From assembly GCA_029237695.1 (NCBI GenBank), contig JAQRGA010000118.1, positions 186,001 through 250,000 of the forward strand: a stretch of 64,000 nt of DNA. The letters run 5' to 3'. Origin of the DNA: Conchocele bisecta. Taxonomy: Eukaryota > Mollusca > Bivalvia > Lucinida > Thyasiridae. The position numbers and the translations under genes are program-made. Below the pieces are notes generated by a model that worked only from the letters and a program-made list of their open reading frames with translations, was not told where the DNA came from and made no database searches. This document shows, one piece after another, positions 55,537 to 64,000 of this stretch (within the stretch, counting starts at the first letter, position 1; the number at the start of each line of letters is the position of its first letter).

Positions 55537-55781
55537 TATAACCCTTTCAACACCAAGTAACAGAGATGGAATATTCCATGTTATATTCAGACTATTTCAT
55601 TAACCATGAGATGGTCATTATAAATTTGAAACATTTTACATTTTCTTTTCAGATATTGGCGGTAAAAATAGAAATGTTGTCACAAACAGTGCAGATCCTG
55701 ATGAGACGGCTCGCTACGAGCCGGCTCATCTGGATCTACGCTGTTTGCAAACTCCAGTATATGTTGTGTTGAATGGGTTAA
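55537..55781. mobile_element. MITE-A copy 5
   Basis: From TAACCCTTTCAACACCAAGT to GTGTTGAATGGGTTAA, with GAGACGGCTCG...CGAGCCGGCTCATC palindrome in the middle. Confidence 0.8.
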
Positions 55782-56337
55782 AGAAATATTATTACATTTG
55801 ACATAAAAATGTGTTAAACGTGTTTATGCCCCCTATGCGATAGCAAGGGTGGAATATTGCTTTGCTCCTGAGGTTCCGTCCGTATGATCGTCCGTCCGTA
55901 CGTCCGTCCGTGTACATTTGCGTCGAAAACTTTGTCTTAGTTTCTCCATCATGTCATATCTTCAATATTACTTGAAGGATTATTTCAATACTTGGACACT
56001 TGCTTTACCTGGACATCTGTGACACACTCGCGCCACAAGTAACGCGACCTTGACCTTTGTGACCTTTGAAATGTTCTTTATATGAAATAAATAAGTATAT
56101 AATTGTGTCACTATTCCGCCAGTTCTAAACAATACGAGTGTGTTTATTATCTTATATTATTAAGGGTATGAATTGGCTCGAGGACCTTCCAAACCAGGGC
56201 ATTTGAGCCCAAAAATGGCAGGCCAATGACCGTTGGCCCGTTTGTTTCCAAATTTACTAATATCTGTCATACAGTCGAAATATGTGCATTAAATGAAGGA
56301 GGCAGTGATGCTGTTAATTTAACCTAGCTAGTTCATT

Positions 56338-56420
56338 CTCCTATCGCACGAAGCCGGTATGTAAGACCGTGAACAAGGCTGAGTGTGAGTGCCTTTTTCA
56401 CGGTCTTACATAAATACATT
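56338..56420. repeat. Hairpin, ~18-bp arms
   Basis: TATGTAAGACCGTGAACAAG pairs with TTCACGGTCTTACATA at 56397-56413. Confidence 0.75.
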
Positions 56421-57080
56421 AGGTCATGCCTTTTGTATTTGTATATTTATGTAAAGCCGAATAAGCATATATAACTTTTAAATGACACCCAGCTTATAAT
56501 AGCGGTGATGCATTCCGCAATGTCACAGTTTAAAGGGACATGCATGTATTCGAAGGTAAAATATGTCTGAAAATAATGCCATAATATCTGTGTAAATAGT
56601 ACGTACTAAATAGAGGGGCTTTAAGTAATTATACTGTTAAATCCAGTAAATGTCCCGGTAAAATGTCCCGCAGAGCAGGGCCATTTGGTTGGTGAACGTC
56701 ACAGCACATTTATAGCAACAGTTAAAGAACCTGTAATGTCACCGCAGTGGGGACATCATCGGCGGTTAAAGCCCCGGTGTATGCCCAGTATGCCCCCGCT
56801 ACTCCCCTGTAGGGGAGTGGTGCGGGAATATACATGGACCGATGATAAAATATGCTTTTAAAATCTAAAACTGATCTCATTTTAATCATCTGAATAGAAC
56901 ACCCAATGATTGGAACATCATTATATATGTAAAGTGTATTGGACATGTAAAAATTGAACAGGCGAAACTGACCATCGGTTAACAATTTGTACCATAATGT
57001 TATATATTTAGTTACTATTATCATAGAAGTTTACTTGTCATGCGATAGACTCTATATCACAGACATGGAGATTAAAAAGT
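56420..57080. other. No gene supported
   Basis: AT-rich intron-like sequence. A small palindrome TACTCCCCTGTAGGGGAGTG lies at about 56801. Confidence 0.4.
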
Positions 57081-57087
57081 AATATAA

Positions 57088-57940
57088 CAAGAGGCCCAAA
57101 TGGGCCTGCTTCGCTCACCTGAAATTATTATCCAAATTATAAAGTAATTCAGAAATGTTCCAGACTGTCTATTACATGATATATACCATCAAAATTGTTC
57201 TGTCCACCATAGTAATAGTTGGCTTGAAACATAAAAATTGAGAACAATGTAAACAGTTTAATGCTTATAAAACAGCATTAACAAATGTGATGCAGAACAC
57301 ATATGAATAAATGTTAAACGGTATATATAACAGACAGTCTGATGCACAAGGAAAAGACGCTTGAAATCACTAATAAATTTTCGGCGGGCGGTCAACTTAA
57401 ATTATGTAATCATCCGATGTCGACCAAAAATGCTCCAGAGTGATCGTCTTGTCGATACATTTGAGTTGATATATGACATAACCATAAACGGAAAAATCTG
57501 AAAATTGACCCCTACTTGACCCCTCCGGCCCGCCCTTTCTTGACCCAGGGGCCACTATTTGAACAAATCTGAAACAGCGTTAACTATCGATCATTCTTAC
57601 CAAGTGTTATCGAAATCCGACTGGCGTTTCGTGAGAAGAATCTTTTTTAAGAATTTGACATACTATTTGACGGCGGCCATTTTGGATTATGCGATGATCT
57701 CCATTTCAACAAATATGAAAAGTCTACACCCACGGACCATAACTGTGAAGTTCGTCCAATATCAGCCCGGCGGTTCATGAAAATAGGACGTTTGAAATCT
57801 CTAATAAAATAATGACCTTTTGACCTTTCGGCGGTCATCTTGGATTACGTAATGATTAGATTTCGACAATGAATGCTCCAACGTGATCGTATTGTCGATA
57901 CATTCGATTTGATAATGATATGACCATATTAGGTCATGTT
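57088..57940. repeat. Dispersed repeat starting AGAGGCCCAAATGGGCCT
   Basis: AGAGGCCCAAATGGGCCTGC followed by 'ttcgctcacctgaaatta' is a block I know as common in bivalve genomes. Two internal diverged units ('tttgacggcggccattttggattatgcgatga' and 'ttcggcggtcatcttggattacgtaatga') and three 'gatcgtcttgtcgataca'-type words follow. Non-coding. Confidence 0.55.
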
Positions 57941-58125
57941 TGAAATTTGCGATTGTGTGACATATTCGTTTATACCAAAAAGTGACAAAATATTTGGGTG
58001 AGATTTTCGGTTTGTGATGTATTCGGCCGAATTCGGCCAGTATTCACCGAAAGTTGTGATGCATTCGCACGAATACTTCACACGTGTGATATATTCGTTT
58101 CTGTGACATATAAGGTTCAACAACA
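57940..58125. repeat. Dispersed element I, copy 2 (inverted relative to 54400)
   Basis: GATATATTCGTTTCTGTGAC and 'atataaggttcaacaa' match 54420-54470 in reverse. Contains the near-palindrome TTCGGCCGAATTCGGCC. Confidence 0.7.
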
Positions 58126-58362
58126 GTTACCTAACGTTATTCCGACAATGGGCCGCATATCGCGCGATGGCGTTGTGTTGTAACGATAAAAATGTCATGT
58201 TACATGATACCAGAGTTATGAATATGAAATCGATGCTGCAGCATTTATTAGTTATCATGTATGTGGATTTTCAGACAGTTAACTCATGACACATGGATTT
58301 TACAGAACTTGTCCGGGTATTTCATGAACACACCTCGTACAACCACAGTTTCTTCATCCTAG

Positions 58363-58519
58363 CTATACAAGGACCACCACGATGACGATGGGGACCACAA
58401 CTGTTTCTGCTATGACAATCAGCCGCACACGAACTTACACCAGACCAAGTGTACACTGAAGTGCGCCCAACCAAGTGTTGCCTGTGGCAACTATGACTTT
58501 ATATCGCTATATTCTGAAG
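58363..58519 (+). CDS. Receptor locus B: WSC-like exon (second half)
   Basis: Acceptor TTCTTCATCCTAG and donor GAAG/GTATGT bound 157 bp, phase 0 to phase 1. The translation LYKDHHDDDGDHNCFCYDNQ is followed by KCTLKCAQPSVACGNYDFIS and LYSE. The spacing C-x-C, C-x3-C, then C-G-x-Y/F..S-L-Y is that of the second half of a WSC domain, a Cys-rich carbohydrate-binding or cell-surface module. The start phase 0 requires an upstream exon ending in phase 0 that I could not find in 49.4-58.3 kb. It joins in phase to the exon at 59593. Confidence 0.65.
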
Positions 58520-58689
58520 GTATGTGCCATCTCGTACATGGTTGTATGACACTGATATTGGATATTATTATAAACGTTATTGCTTAGTTTGGCGGAATTT
58601 GTCTGTATGAGGTCACGTTGGCTACCGTAAACTTTGCAACATTGTAGTGTTAGCCCTTTGAAATAGCAATCAATTTGATCAGACTCTAC

Positions 58690-59490
58690 TGTCTGTTTCA
58701 CGAAACCTGCCCAAAATTTACGGCCATATAAACAACGCAAAAAAACAATTTTCTTTACGATAATACTAAATTTCATCAAGATTTAAGAAAGAGCCTTTTT
58801 TTTGTTTTGTGAAATTTGGTAAAATGTGGATTTTATTACGAAAAATATTTTGGTCTATGGGAATGTAACACGGGGGAAACGGACGTGGAGGAGCTGTAGG
58901 AGGATCCAGAAAACGAAAAAGTTTGGAAATTGACTCCGAAACCTGGCTAGATAGCTTGGAATGATCTAACTTAAACAAACAAAAGTTAAATTTTGAAATT
59001 AGGCCCATTTTTTCTGAAATTCTAAAGATTTCCCCATGTTAAATGTTAAACAGAGTGAATATGTCTATGGGGATTTAACATGGGGAAATTTGTTTCCGCC
59101 ATAAAATCAAGATTTGACCAAATTTCACGAAATAAAAAGAAGCCTCACTCTTAAAGTTCTTTTTATTTCGGGAAATTTGGTCCAATATTGATTTTATTGC
59201 GAAAAAACAGGGGAAACCTTTTGAATTTCAGAAATAGTAAACCGATTTTCAAATCTAACTTTTGATTGTTTAGTTAGATCATTTTCAAGATATCCAGCCA
59301 GGTTTCGGAGGCAATTTTTAAAATTTTCGTTTTGTAACCCTCCCCAGCCCCTCCACGTCATTTCCCCCTCCATTGACACATCAATTTTCGTAATAAAATC
59401 AATATTTGACCAAGTTTTACGAAATAAAAATAAGGATCATTCTTAAATTTTGATAAAATTTAATATTATCGAAAGTTTAGTGAAACGGGC
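58690..59490. repeat. Dispersed foldback repeat M
   Basis: AATTTGGTAAAATGTGGATT and 'cgaaacctggctagatagcttgg' at the left reappear inverted at about 59290-59310 and 59160-59190, and 'ctatggggatttaacatgggg' at 59070 mirrors 'ccccatgttaaatg' at 59033. Fragments occur at 39420-39700 and 40680-41190. It lies in the intron of locus B. Confidence 0.65.
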
Positions 59491-59592
59491 CCCAGAACAA
59501 GTCGTTGGTTCCCTGCGTGAATGTAATTGGTACAACGGTTCCCCCGGCTGAGAAGGTACATTACATATAATCGCATTTCTCCTGTGTTCCAG

Positions 59593-59727
59593 TGAAGACT
59601 AACACATCAATACAACCTGATCCAGCAAACCCAGGCGACTGTGTGTCATACACCCCTGATGTCACTTCCGGGGATTGGCATTGGACGGTCTGTGATGACC
59701 ATAGCCTTGGAGTTCTGTGTGAAACCG
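59593..59727 (+). CDS. Receptor locus B: C-type-lectin-like C-half exon
   Basis: Acceptor CTGTGTTCCAG and donor ACCG/GTAAGC bound 135 bp, phase 1-1. Translation: VKTNTSIQPDPANPGDCVSY, TPDVTSGDWHWTVCDDHS, LGVLCET. The pattern G-x-C-V..., W....C, L-C-E is the end of a C-type-lectin-like domain. Residues of the classical Ca-binding WND motif are not evident (the strand reads DWHW), so sugar binding cannot be assumed. Upstream in phase is the WSC-like exon. Confidence 0.72.
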
Positions 59728-59989
59728 GTAAGCACATGTAACCGTCGAAAGTAGTGCATAATGAACAAGTAGTGCGAATATTTTGCTTGCTTTGAGCTAA
59801 CTGTTTGTTAGTGTGGCAGTTAGAAATAGAGAATATGTGTGCACTTTGTGACAAAGCATAAAATTTGGCACACATACTCTTTGAAGCATAGTAAGTAATT
59901 ATATATTGGGTACCTATTGACATCCCCTTGGTAACGGCCGCCCTTTTGATTTTCAATAATATAGAAATACATGTAGTTATACTTTACAG

Positions 59990-60101
59990 TGGTCGCACTA
60001 GAGGCGGATTTTGGAACCCCATACAGTTCACCCTCCTCTAGTGGAACCGAGGTTATAATAGGGGATGGTGAACACGCCATTTTGGTATGTACTACGTACA
60101 G
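59990..60101 (+). CDS. Receptor locus B: phase-1 exon, end uncertain
   Basis: Acceptor TACTTTACAG continues the frame of the preceding exon (phase 1): VVALEADFGTPYSSPSSSGT, then EVIIGDGEHAIL. Possible donors are TTG/GTATGT at 60085 (best consensus, phase 0), T/GTACTA at 60089 (phase 1) and ACAG/GTCCAC at 60102 (phase 2). The corresponding locus A exon ends in phase 1. The frame stays open to 60243, but that stretch does not look like protein. Confidence 0.45.
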
Positions 60102-60274
60102 GTCCACCACCACCAATGACTTCCTATATAAACTAACCAATGACCACACATTTTGCTATTCTCTGCTACTTTCATTTTTCGTATGGATGTCGTGGGACAT
60201 ATTTACCCATAACCTGCACCATTCTGCTCTGGATATATACTAATATATAGGTTTAATTATTGTTAAGAAAGATA

Positions 60275-60560
60275 AATTGAATCTCCTGTGACCACCCTGG
60301 TGGTGGCGCAAAAACTCAGCGGCCGGAATTGAAACCGCCTCACATGACAAACATGCTCCGACTTACAAAATAATCCCAAAGCGCATATGCTTGAAACTGA
60401 TGTAAACGATACATTAACATGCCTTTGCCTATACCGCGCAAGCATATCGGATGATTTAGCGTGGTTAAACCTACATAACCTCTGTGGTATGTTGGTAGAC
60501 AGGGCCGTTACATTTGTACGACCCCGAGATGGGAGGGTATGCGTATCTTGCCGGTCCATC
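60275..60560. repeat. SINE-like, tRNA-like segments
   Basis: The minus strand of 60290-60350 contains GGCGGTTTCAATTCCGGCC, B-box-like. The plus strand at 60478-60530 contains TGTGGTATGTTGGTAGACAG, A-box-like. Neither gives a full tRNA fold. Minus-strand open frames here are probably shadows. Confidence 0.35.
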
Positions 60561-60964
60561 CTTTCTGATTCATATCTTTAATGTTGAATCTTACTACTGA
60601 ATCCACGTCCGGGGTCACCAATTGAAACTGATGTTTCAGAGAAAACTAACGTCACGTGACGTTGCAGATTGACATCCGTGTTACTGTAATGACGCAACGT
60701 AAACAAGTCCGTCTTCTTTAATATTTTTTATTATTTCACCATCGGCAAATATGAAATGCTACTTGATAAATAGAATGCCAGGCTAGTGTCTGTTGATTTA
60801 AAGATTAGCATGCTAGGCTCGCTCGGCAACGGTAGACAAGCCTTGGAATTCCTACGAGTTTCCTAGTATTGCCTGATACGCTTAATATAAACAGACACTC
60901 AACTGATACCTACGGAGCCCCCGGGCGCAGAGGACATATCATTCTTTTTTTTATTAATTCGTGC

Positions 60965-61125
60965 CCACGAAATAGAGAATAGTAGGTTAGTGCCGTGAAT
61001 GGGAAAAAATATCTGGCAAGGCTCAGGAAACGGGATGGGCGAGGCTCTGCCGAGCACATCCCGTTTCCGTGCCGCGCCAGATATTTTTTTCCATTCACGG
61101 CACTAACCTACTATTCTATTTATCC
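60965..61125. mobile_element. Foldback element with ~65-bp arms
   Basis: GAATAGTAGGTTAGTGCCGT and its exact inverse at 61098-61117, and GAAACGGGATG with CATCCCGTTTC in the inner stem; the loop is about 20 bp around GGCTCTGCCG. A few mismatches. Confidence 0.9.
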
Positions 61126-61239
61126 CGTCAACACCTACAAATTGCTGTAAAATGCAAAAATAGTATTGACTGGCTATCAAAAATGTTTCACGGCACCGTG
61201 TTTCACGGCACATACGCACTGTGTTGACGGGATAAGTAA

Positions 61240-61497
61240 CAATTCGTTCCCTCAATTTAACAACTCGTTCCCACGAAATAACAAATTGTTAATTCGTGGT
61301 AATAAATTGTTATATCGTGGGAACGAATTGTTATATCGTGGGAACGAATTGTAAATCCGAGGGAACGAATTGTTAAATTGAGAGAACGAATTGTCATTTC
61401 GTGGGAACGAATTGCTATATCGTGGGAACGAATTTTTAATTCGAGGGAACGAATTGTTAAATTGAGGGACGAATTGTTATTTCGTGGGAACGAATTA
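61240..61497. repeat. 21-bp tandem repeat GGGAACGAATTGTTATATCGT
   Basis: About twelve units with variants (TTTCGTGGGAACG, AATTGAGGGAACG). The first two or three are in the opposite orientation (AACTCGTTCCCACGA). The unit is seven codons long, so frames stay open through it; it is not a gene. Confidence 0.9.
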
Positions 61498-61679
61498 ATA
61501 AAAGAAATCCATGTCCCCTGCGGGGCCCAGTAGACATCCTCTATGTCTCTGTCATTGACAATTTATACCTGCACTTGTTATCTGTTTTTCATTATCTCGA
61601 AACCACTTTGGGGACTTAGATTTGTGTGTATCTTTTGTGTTCATATGCAGATGTACATACAAGTTCAAATTCAATCCCG

Positions 61680-61810
61680 GTATATGTAATTGACGGGTAC
61701 CCATTGACAACTGGGTGAACTGACGAAGGGTGGATGAAGCGCCTTGATCAAGGACACAAGTCAACGCACGCCTAGTGGCTCGAAACCACGATCATTGGGC
61801 CAGTATACCA
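61680..61810 (-). mobile_element. SINE (antisense) with tRNA-like head
   Basis: The minus strand reads GTTTCGAGCCACTAGGCGTG, then 'ttgtgtccttgatcaaggcgctt', 'caccc...cagttcacccagttgtcaatgggtaccc', the body of a common mollusc/echinoderm SINE type. Diverged and probably inactive. Confidence 0.55.
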
Positions 61811-61859
61811 ACGCGCCCAATGAGTATATCTCCATGGGATTTTGATAATAGGCTATATC

Positions 61860-61883
61860 ATATATATATATATATATATATAT
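61860..61883. repeat. (AT)n microsatellite
   Basis: An uninterrupted TA run about 120 bp before the lectin-like exon at 62007. Confidence 0.95.
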
Positions 61884-62006
61884 ACATCCATAATTCCATG
61901 GGGAAATCCGTTTGTATTACTTGGGATTGCTACGTCGTATATGTAAATTACTCTTGCTTCAGTCAATTCACCGCTATATAACATTCCGTGTCACCAATGT
62001 CTGCAG

Positions 62007-62210
62007 GTGAACAGCTATGGCACCCTGTTGAATCCATGAAATTCAAGGACTGGCTGGCAACATCCAAGTTCTGCTTTATCAACAAACGACGTCCAGCCCG
62101 GGTACTTAGTGACACTTTGTCCACATACAATAATAACAATGGTGATATCCATCAAAGCCTGCGATATTGGACGGGCTTATTCCGAGACCTTGTGATTCAC
62201 ACGACAGACG
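62007..62210 (+). CDS. C-type-lectin-like N-half exon (locus B or third locus)
   Basis: 204 bp, phase 1-1, acceptor AATGTCTGCAG and donor GACG/GTACGT. Translation: HPVESMKFKDWLATSKFC, FINKRRPARVLSDTLST, SLRYWTGLFRDLVIH, ending TTDG. Most differences from the 15932 exon fall in the first 15 residues and around YNNNNGDI, with in-frame length change, so both copies look selected for coding. It may be the second lectin unit of locus B or the start of a further gene; no separate signal-peptide exon was found between 60.1 and 62.0 kb. Confidence 0.72.
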
Positions 62211-62404
62211 GTACGTTCTTTCTTGCATCTGAAGATTGAAAGCGTAAATGAGGCAACATTTTGATCAAAGAAGTAGTTTTTACAATCACGAATGTGACCC
62301 ATTTGACCGTCATACTGTGAGATTTGAACAAGTAAACATAGTTCGATATGTCTCAGGTTATGTATAATGTAATTTTGTCACGGGGCGGGAAGGGACACGT
62401 GGCA

Positions 62405-62590
62405 GGAGGGTGTGGATATGTCTTCGCGAAATGTGGCTGTGATTGGCGAAACTGTGCTTGTTTCTGGTGTTTCGTTGATGGAATGGCGAACAGTGTAGAC
62501 GCTGATTAGACTATGCGGTTGCACAGGCTGATCTGGATCGAGACTGGTCGCAAAACCCATAAGCCCCATTTTCCAGTCGCAGACACAAAT
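62405..62590. mobile_element. MITE-C copy in the duplicated intron
   Basis: It ends with GCACAGGCTGATCTGGATCG and 'cgcaaaacccataagccccatttt'. The partner at 16355-16475 lost the second half. Confidence 0.7.
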
Positions 62591-62863
62591 TTGGTAGCCA
62601 ACACAAGTGGAATGATTTTCTCGCTAAGGTTTCAAGCCTATACTTGCGCTTGTCGTCATGTTACTTTACTTGCTCGATGTTGATTACTGGCGTTAAAACG
62701 GCTTACGCAGACACCTTGGAATATGTTGTTTATCGTTCATTATATTAAGAAAAATGGAGAACATATATAGACGTAGTCAAAGTTCTCCATTTTACACGGC
62801 ACTTTTTACATTATACACTTAATATCATGCCCGAAGAAAACAATGACTGCACTGCAGTTAATT

Positions 62864-63326
62864 TTAAAGGTACATGCCCACTCCGTAGGCAAAAACTGTT
62901 ATTTATATCAGAGTCATCATCTGAGACATTTTCTGGCAAAATAAACATTCATTCACCATTACCCCACGTATAGATTGGCATTACTGTACATTTTATATCG
63001 GACGTAAATTTCCACACTGATATCAGGGGCGATAATCGTGTTTCCTTAAAATGTTAACAAACTTTATTATTTATTCTCTGTATTTAGTTTTTGATGTGCA
63101 ATGATAATACTTTATAATCTGTCGAAAATAGCATGACTAAATTGCATATGAAAATAGCCTTACACCACCGCGAGTCACTATCAGTAAAATATATATTACT
63201 AAATGATTATATCTGTATAGCGGGCACTCGTAATTTTTAGAACTGGTGTTATAGTGACACAGTTATACACTTATTTGATTCCTATAAAGAACATGTTGTG
63301 CCTACTGAGTGGGCATGTACCTTTAA
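62864..63326. mobile_element. MITE-B copy 5
   Basis: TTAAAGGTACATGCCCACTC to GAGTGGGCATGTACCTTTAA, 463 bp including both TTAAs. It lacks about 55 bp of the internal AT-rich part seen in 27844-28360. Confidence 0.88.
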
Positions 63327-63372
63327 GTATGTACAGGAGTAATTTAGCACTACGAAACGATTTAACCCTTTG

Positions 63373-63475
63373 GTATAAACATATTTTATTATAAACAATT
63401 TACATCAGGTATAAACAAATATTCAGAATAGAAGGATTGGAACGAAAGATTACTATCTTATAGAGTTCCTCTCCT
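63373..63475. mobile_element. 103-bp insertion in MITE-A, CCTTT repeats at its edges
   Basis: MITE-A reads TTTAACCCTTT up to 63372, breaks, then resumes CAACACCACATG at 63478 after a second CCTTT. The locus A copy (27646) is continuous here. The insert contains 'ggtataaacatattt' and 'ggtataaacaaatatt'. Confidence 0.6.
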
Positions 63476-63597
63476 TTCAACACCACATGCCTATATAGTG
63501 GTATTGGCAAAAGTGTAGATCCAGATGAGCCGGCTCGTGAGAATCCGTCTCATCAGGATCTGCACTTTTTGCAAGTAATTTGCATACTTTCATGAAC

Positions 63598-63633
<36 letters not shown>

Positions 63634-63865
63634 TTTTCATAAACGGACTAGTCTGAAAACATATTGTGACGGTTGAATTGGTTACAAAATATACGGTACA
63701 TGCCCACTCAGTAGGCACAAATGGTTCTTTATATCAGAGACATCATCTGATACATTTTCTGGCAAAACAAGCATGCATTCACCATTTTCCCACGTATTGA
63801 TTGGCATTATTATACATTTTATATCAGACGTAAATTTCCACACTGATATCACTGGCGATAATCGT
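63470..63865. mobile_element. MITE-A copy 6 with truncated nested MITE-B
   Basis: The MITE-A middle (GATGAGCCGGCTCG etc.) and a 31-bp C-run (63600-63630) are followed at about 63694 by the MITE-B end CATGCCCACTCAGTAGGCAC. MITE-B stops at 63865, where the flanking 'aatgtacactgaaattaactg' follows directly, so its right half and the MITE-A end are deleted here. Confidence 0.75.
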
Positions 63866-64000
63866 GTTAATGTACACTGAAATTAACTGAAGCACATGTT
63901 TGTTTAATATTTATCCGCTTCTATATTACTTGAACATTGTTGTGACACTTGACCCTTTCCCTCTTTACCCCATGTCCTCCCTCACTACCCCCCCCCCCTC

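Larger units (their letters stand above)
61940..62705 (+). repeat. Duplicated block, partner 15880-16567
   Basis: Matches the 15.9-kb block through exon and intron, and keeps a longer MITE-C (62405-62590). Beyond it, 62710-64000 matches 26650-28600, so the two halves are joined here without the 10-kb insertion. Confidence 0.85.

Noticed and set aside
61166..61500. Small repeat protein with NKLLYRGNEL units
   Set aside because: The 21-bp array is in frame by length alone and switches orientation; no gene context.

Overview
The window is eukaryotic nuclear DNA, most likely from a mollusc (a bivalve is the best guess). It is AT-rich and repeat-dense, and every recognisable host coding piece is a short exon bounded by AG/GT splice signals. 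There are no operons and no ribosome-binding-site logic. The animal assignment rests on C-type-lectin-like, WSC-like and TIR exons, tRNA-derived SINEs, many foldback MITEs, two non-LTR retrotransposons and a Ty3-type LTR retrotransposon. The species call is inference.

Host genes. On the plus strand lie parts of two (possibly three) copies of a membrane-receptor gene. Locus A has a lectin-like exon (15932-16129), a phase-1 exon (29691-29804), a Ser/Thr-rich stalk exon (30885-30995), a transmembrane exon (31789-31866) and a long tyrosine-rich cytoplasmic tail (32825-33497). Locus B has a signal-peptide exon (47683-47737), a lectin-like N-half exon (49201-49404), a WSC-like exon (58363-58519), a lectin-like C-half exon (59593-59727), another phase-1 exon (from 59990) and a second lectin-like exon (62007-62210). 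The DNA around 62.0-64.0 kb is a duplicate of the DNA around 15.9-16.6 plus 26.65-28.6 kb, so the loci arose by tandem duplication. The 3' part of locus B would lie beyond the window. A minus-strand TIR-domain exon (42745-43076) carries a frameshift. A possible small gene (8180-11492) is weakly supported.

Mobile DNA. Locus A is interrupted by a 10,073-bp insertion (16576-26648) with an 8-bp target duplication and 13-bp terminal inverted repeats; it holds a decayed LINE (18.3-21.2 kb) and several MITEs. A Ty3-type element (34314-39041, minus strand) has 191-bp LTRs differing at two positions, but its coding region is broken. A second LINE (43.6-45.8 kb, plus) is dead at the catalytic site. Two MITE families end at TTAA and are nested in one another. 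A third family (here MITE-C) recurs about eight times. Other foldback elements, tRNA-like SINEs and tandem arrays (55/61-bp, about 150-bp, 37-bp, 29-bp, 21-bp and 20-bp units) fill most of the rest.

Layout: 0-2.8 kb foldback, MITE-C and minisatellite; 2.8-13.6 kb mostly repeats with the possible small gene; 13.6-15.8 kb satellite; 15.9-33.7 kb receptor locus A with the 10-kb insertion; 34.1-39.0 kb SINE plus Ty3 element; 39-42.7 kb foldbacks; 42.7-43.1 kb TIR exon; 43.6-45.8 kb LINE; 46.6-47.2 kb minisatellite; 47.7-64 kb receptor locus B with introns full of MITEs. No rRNA, CRISPR or bacterial feature is present. Exon boundaries are read from splice consensus and phase only, without transcript support.
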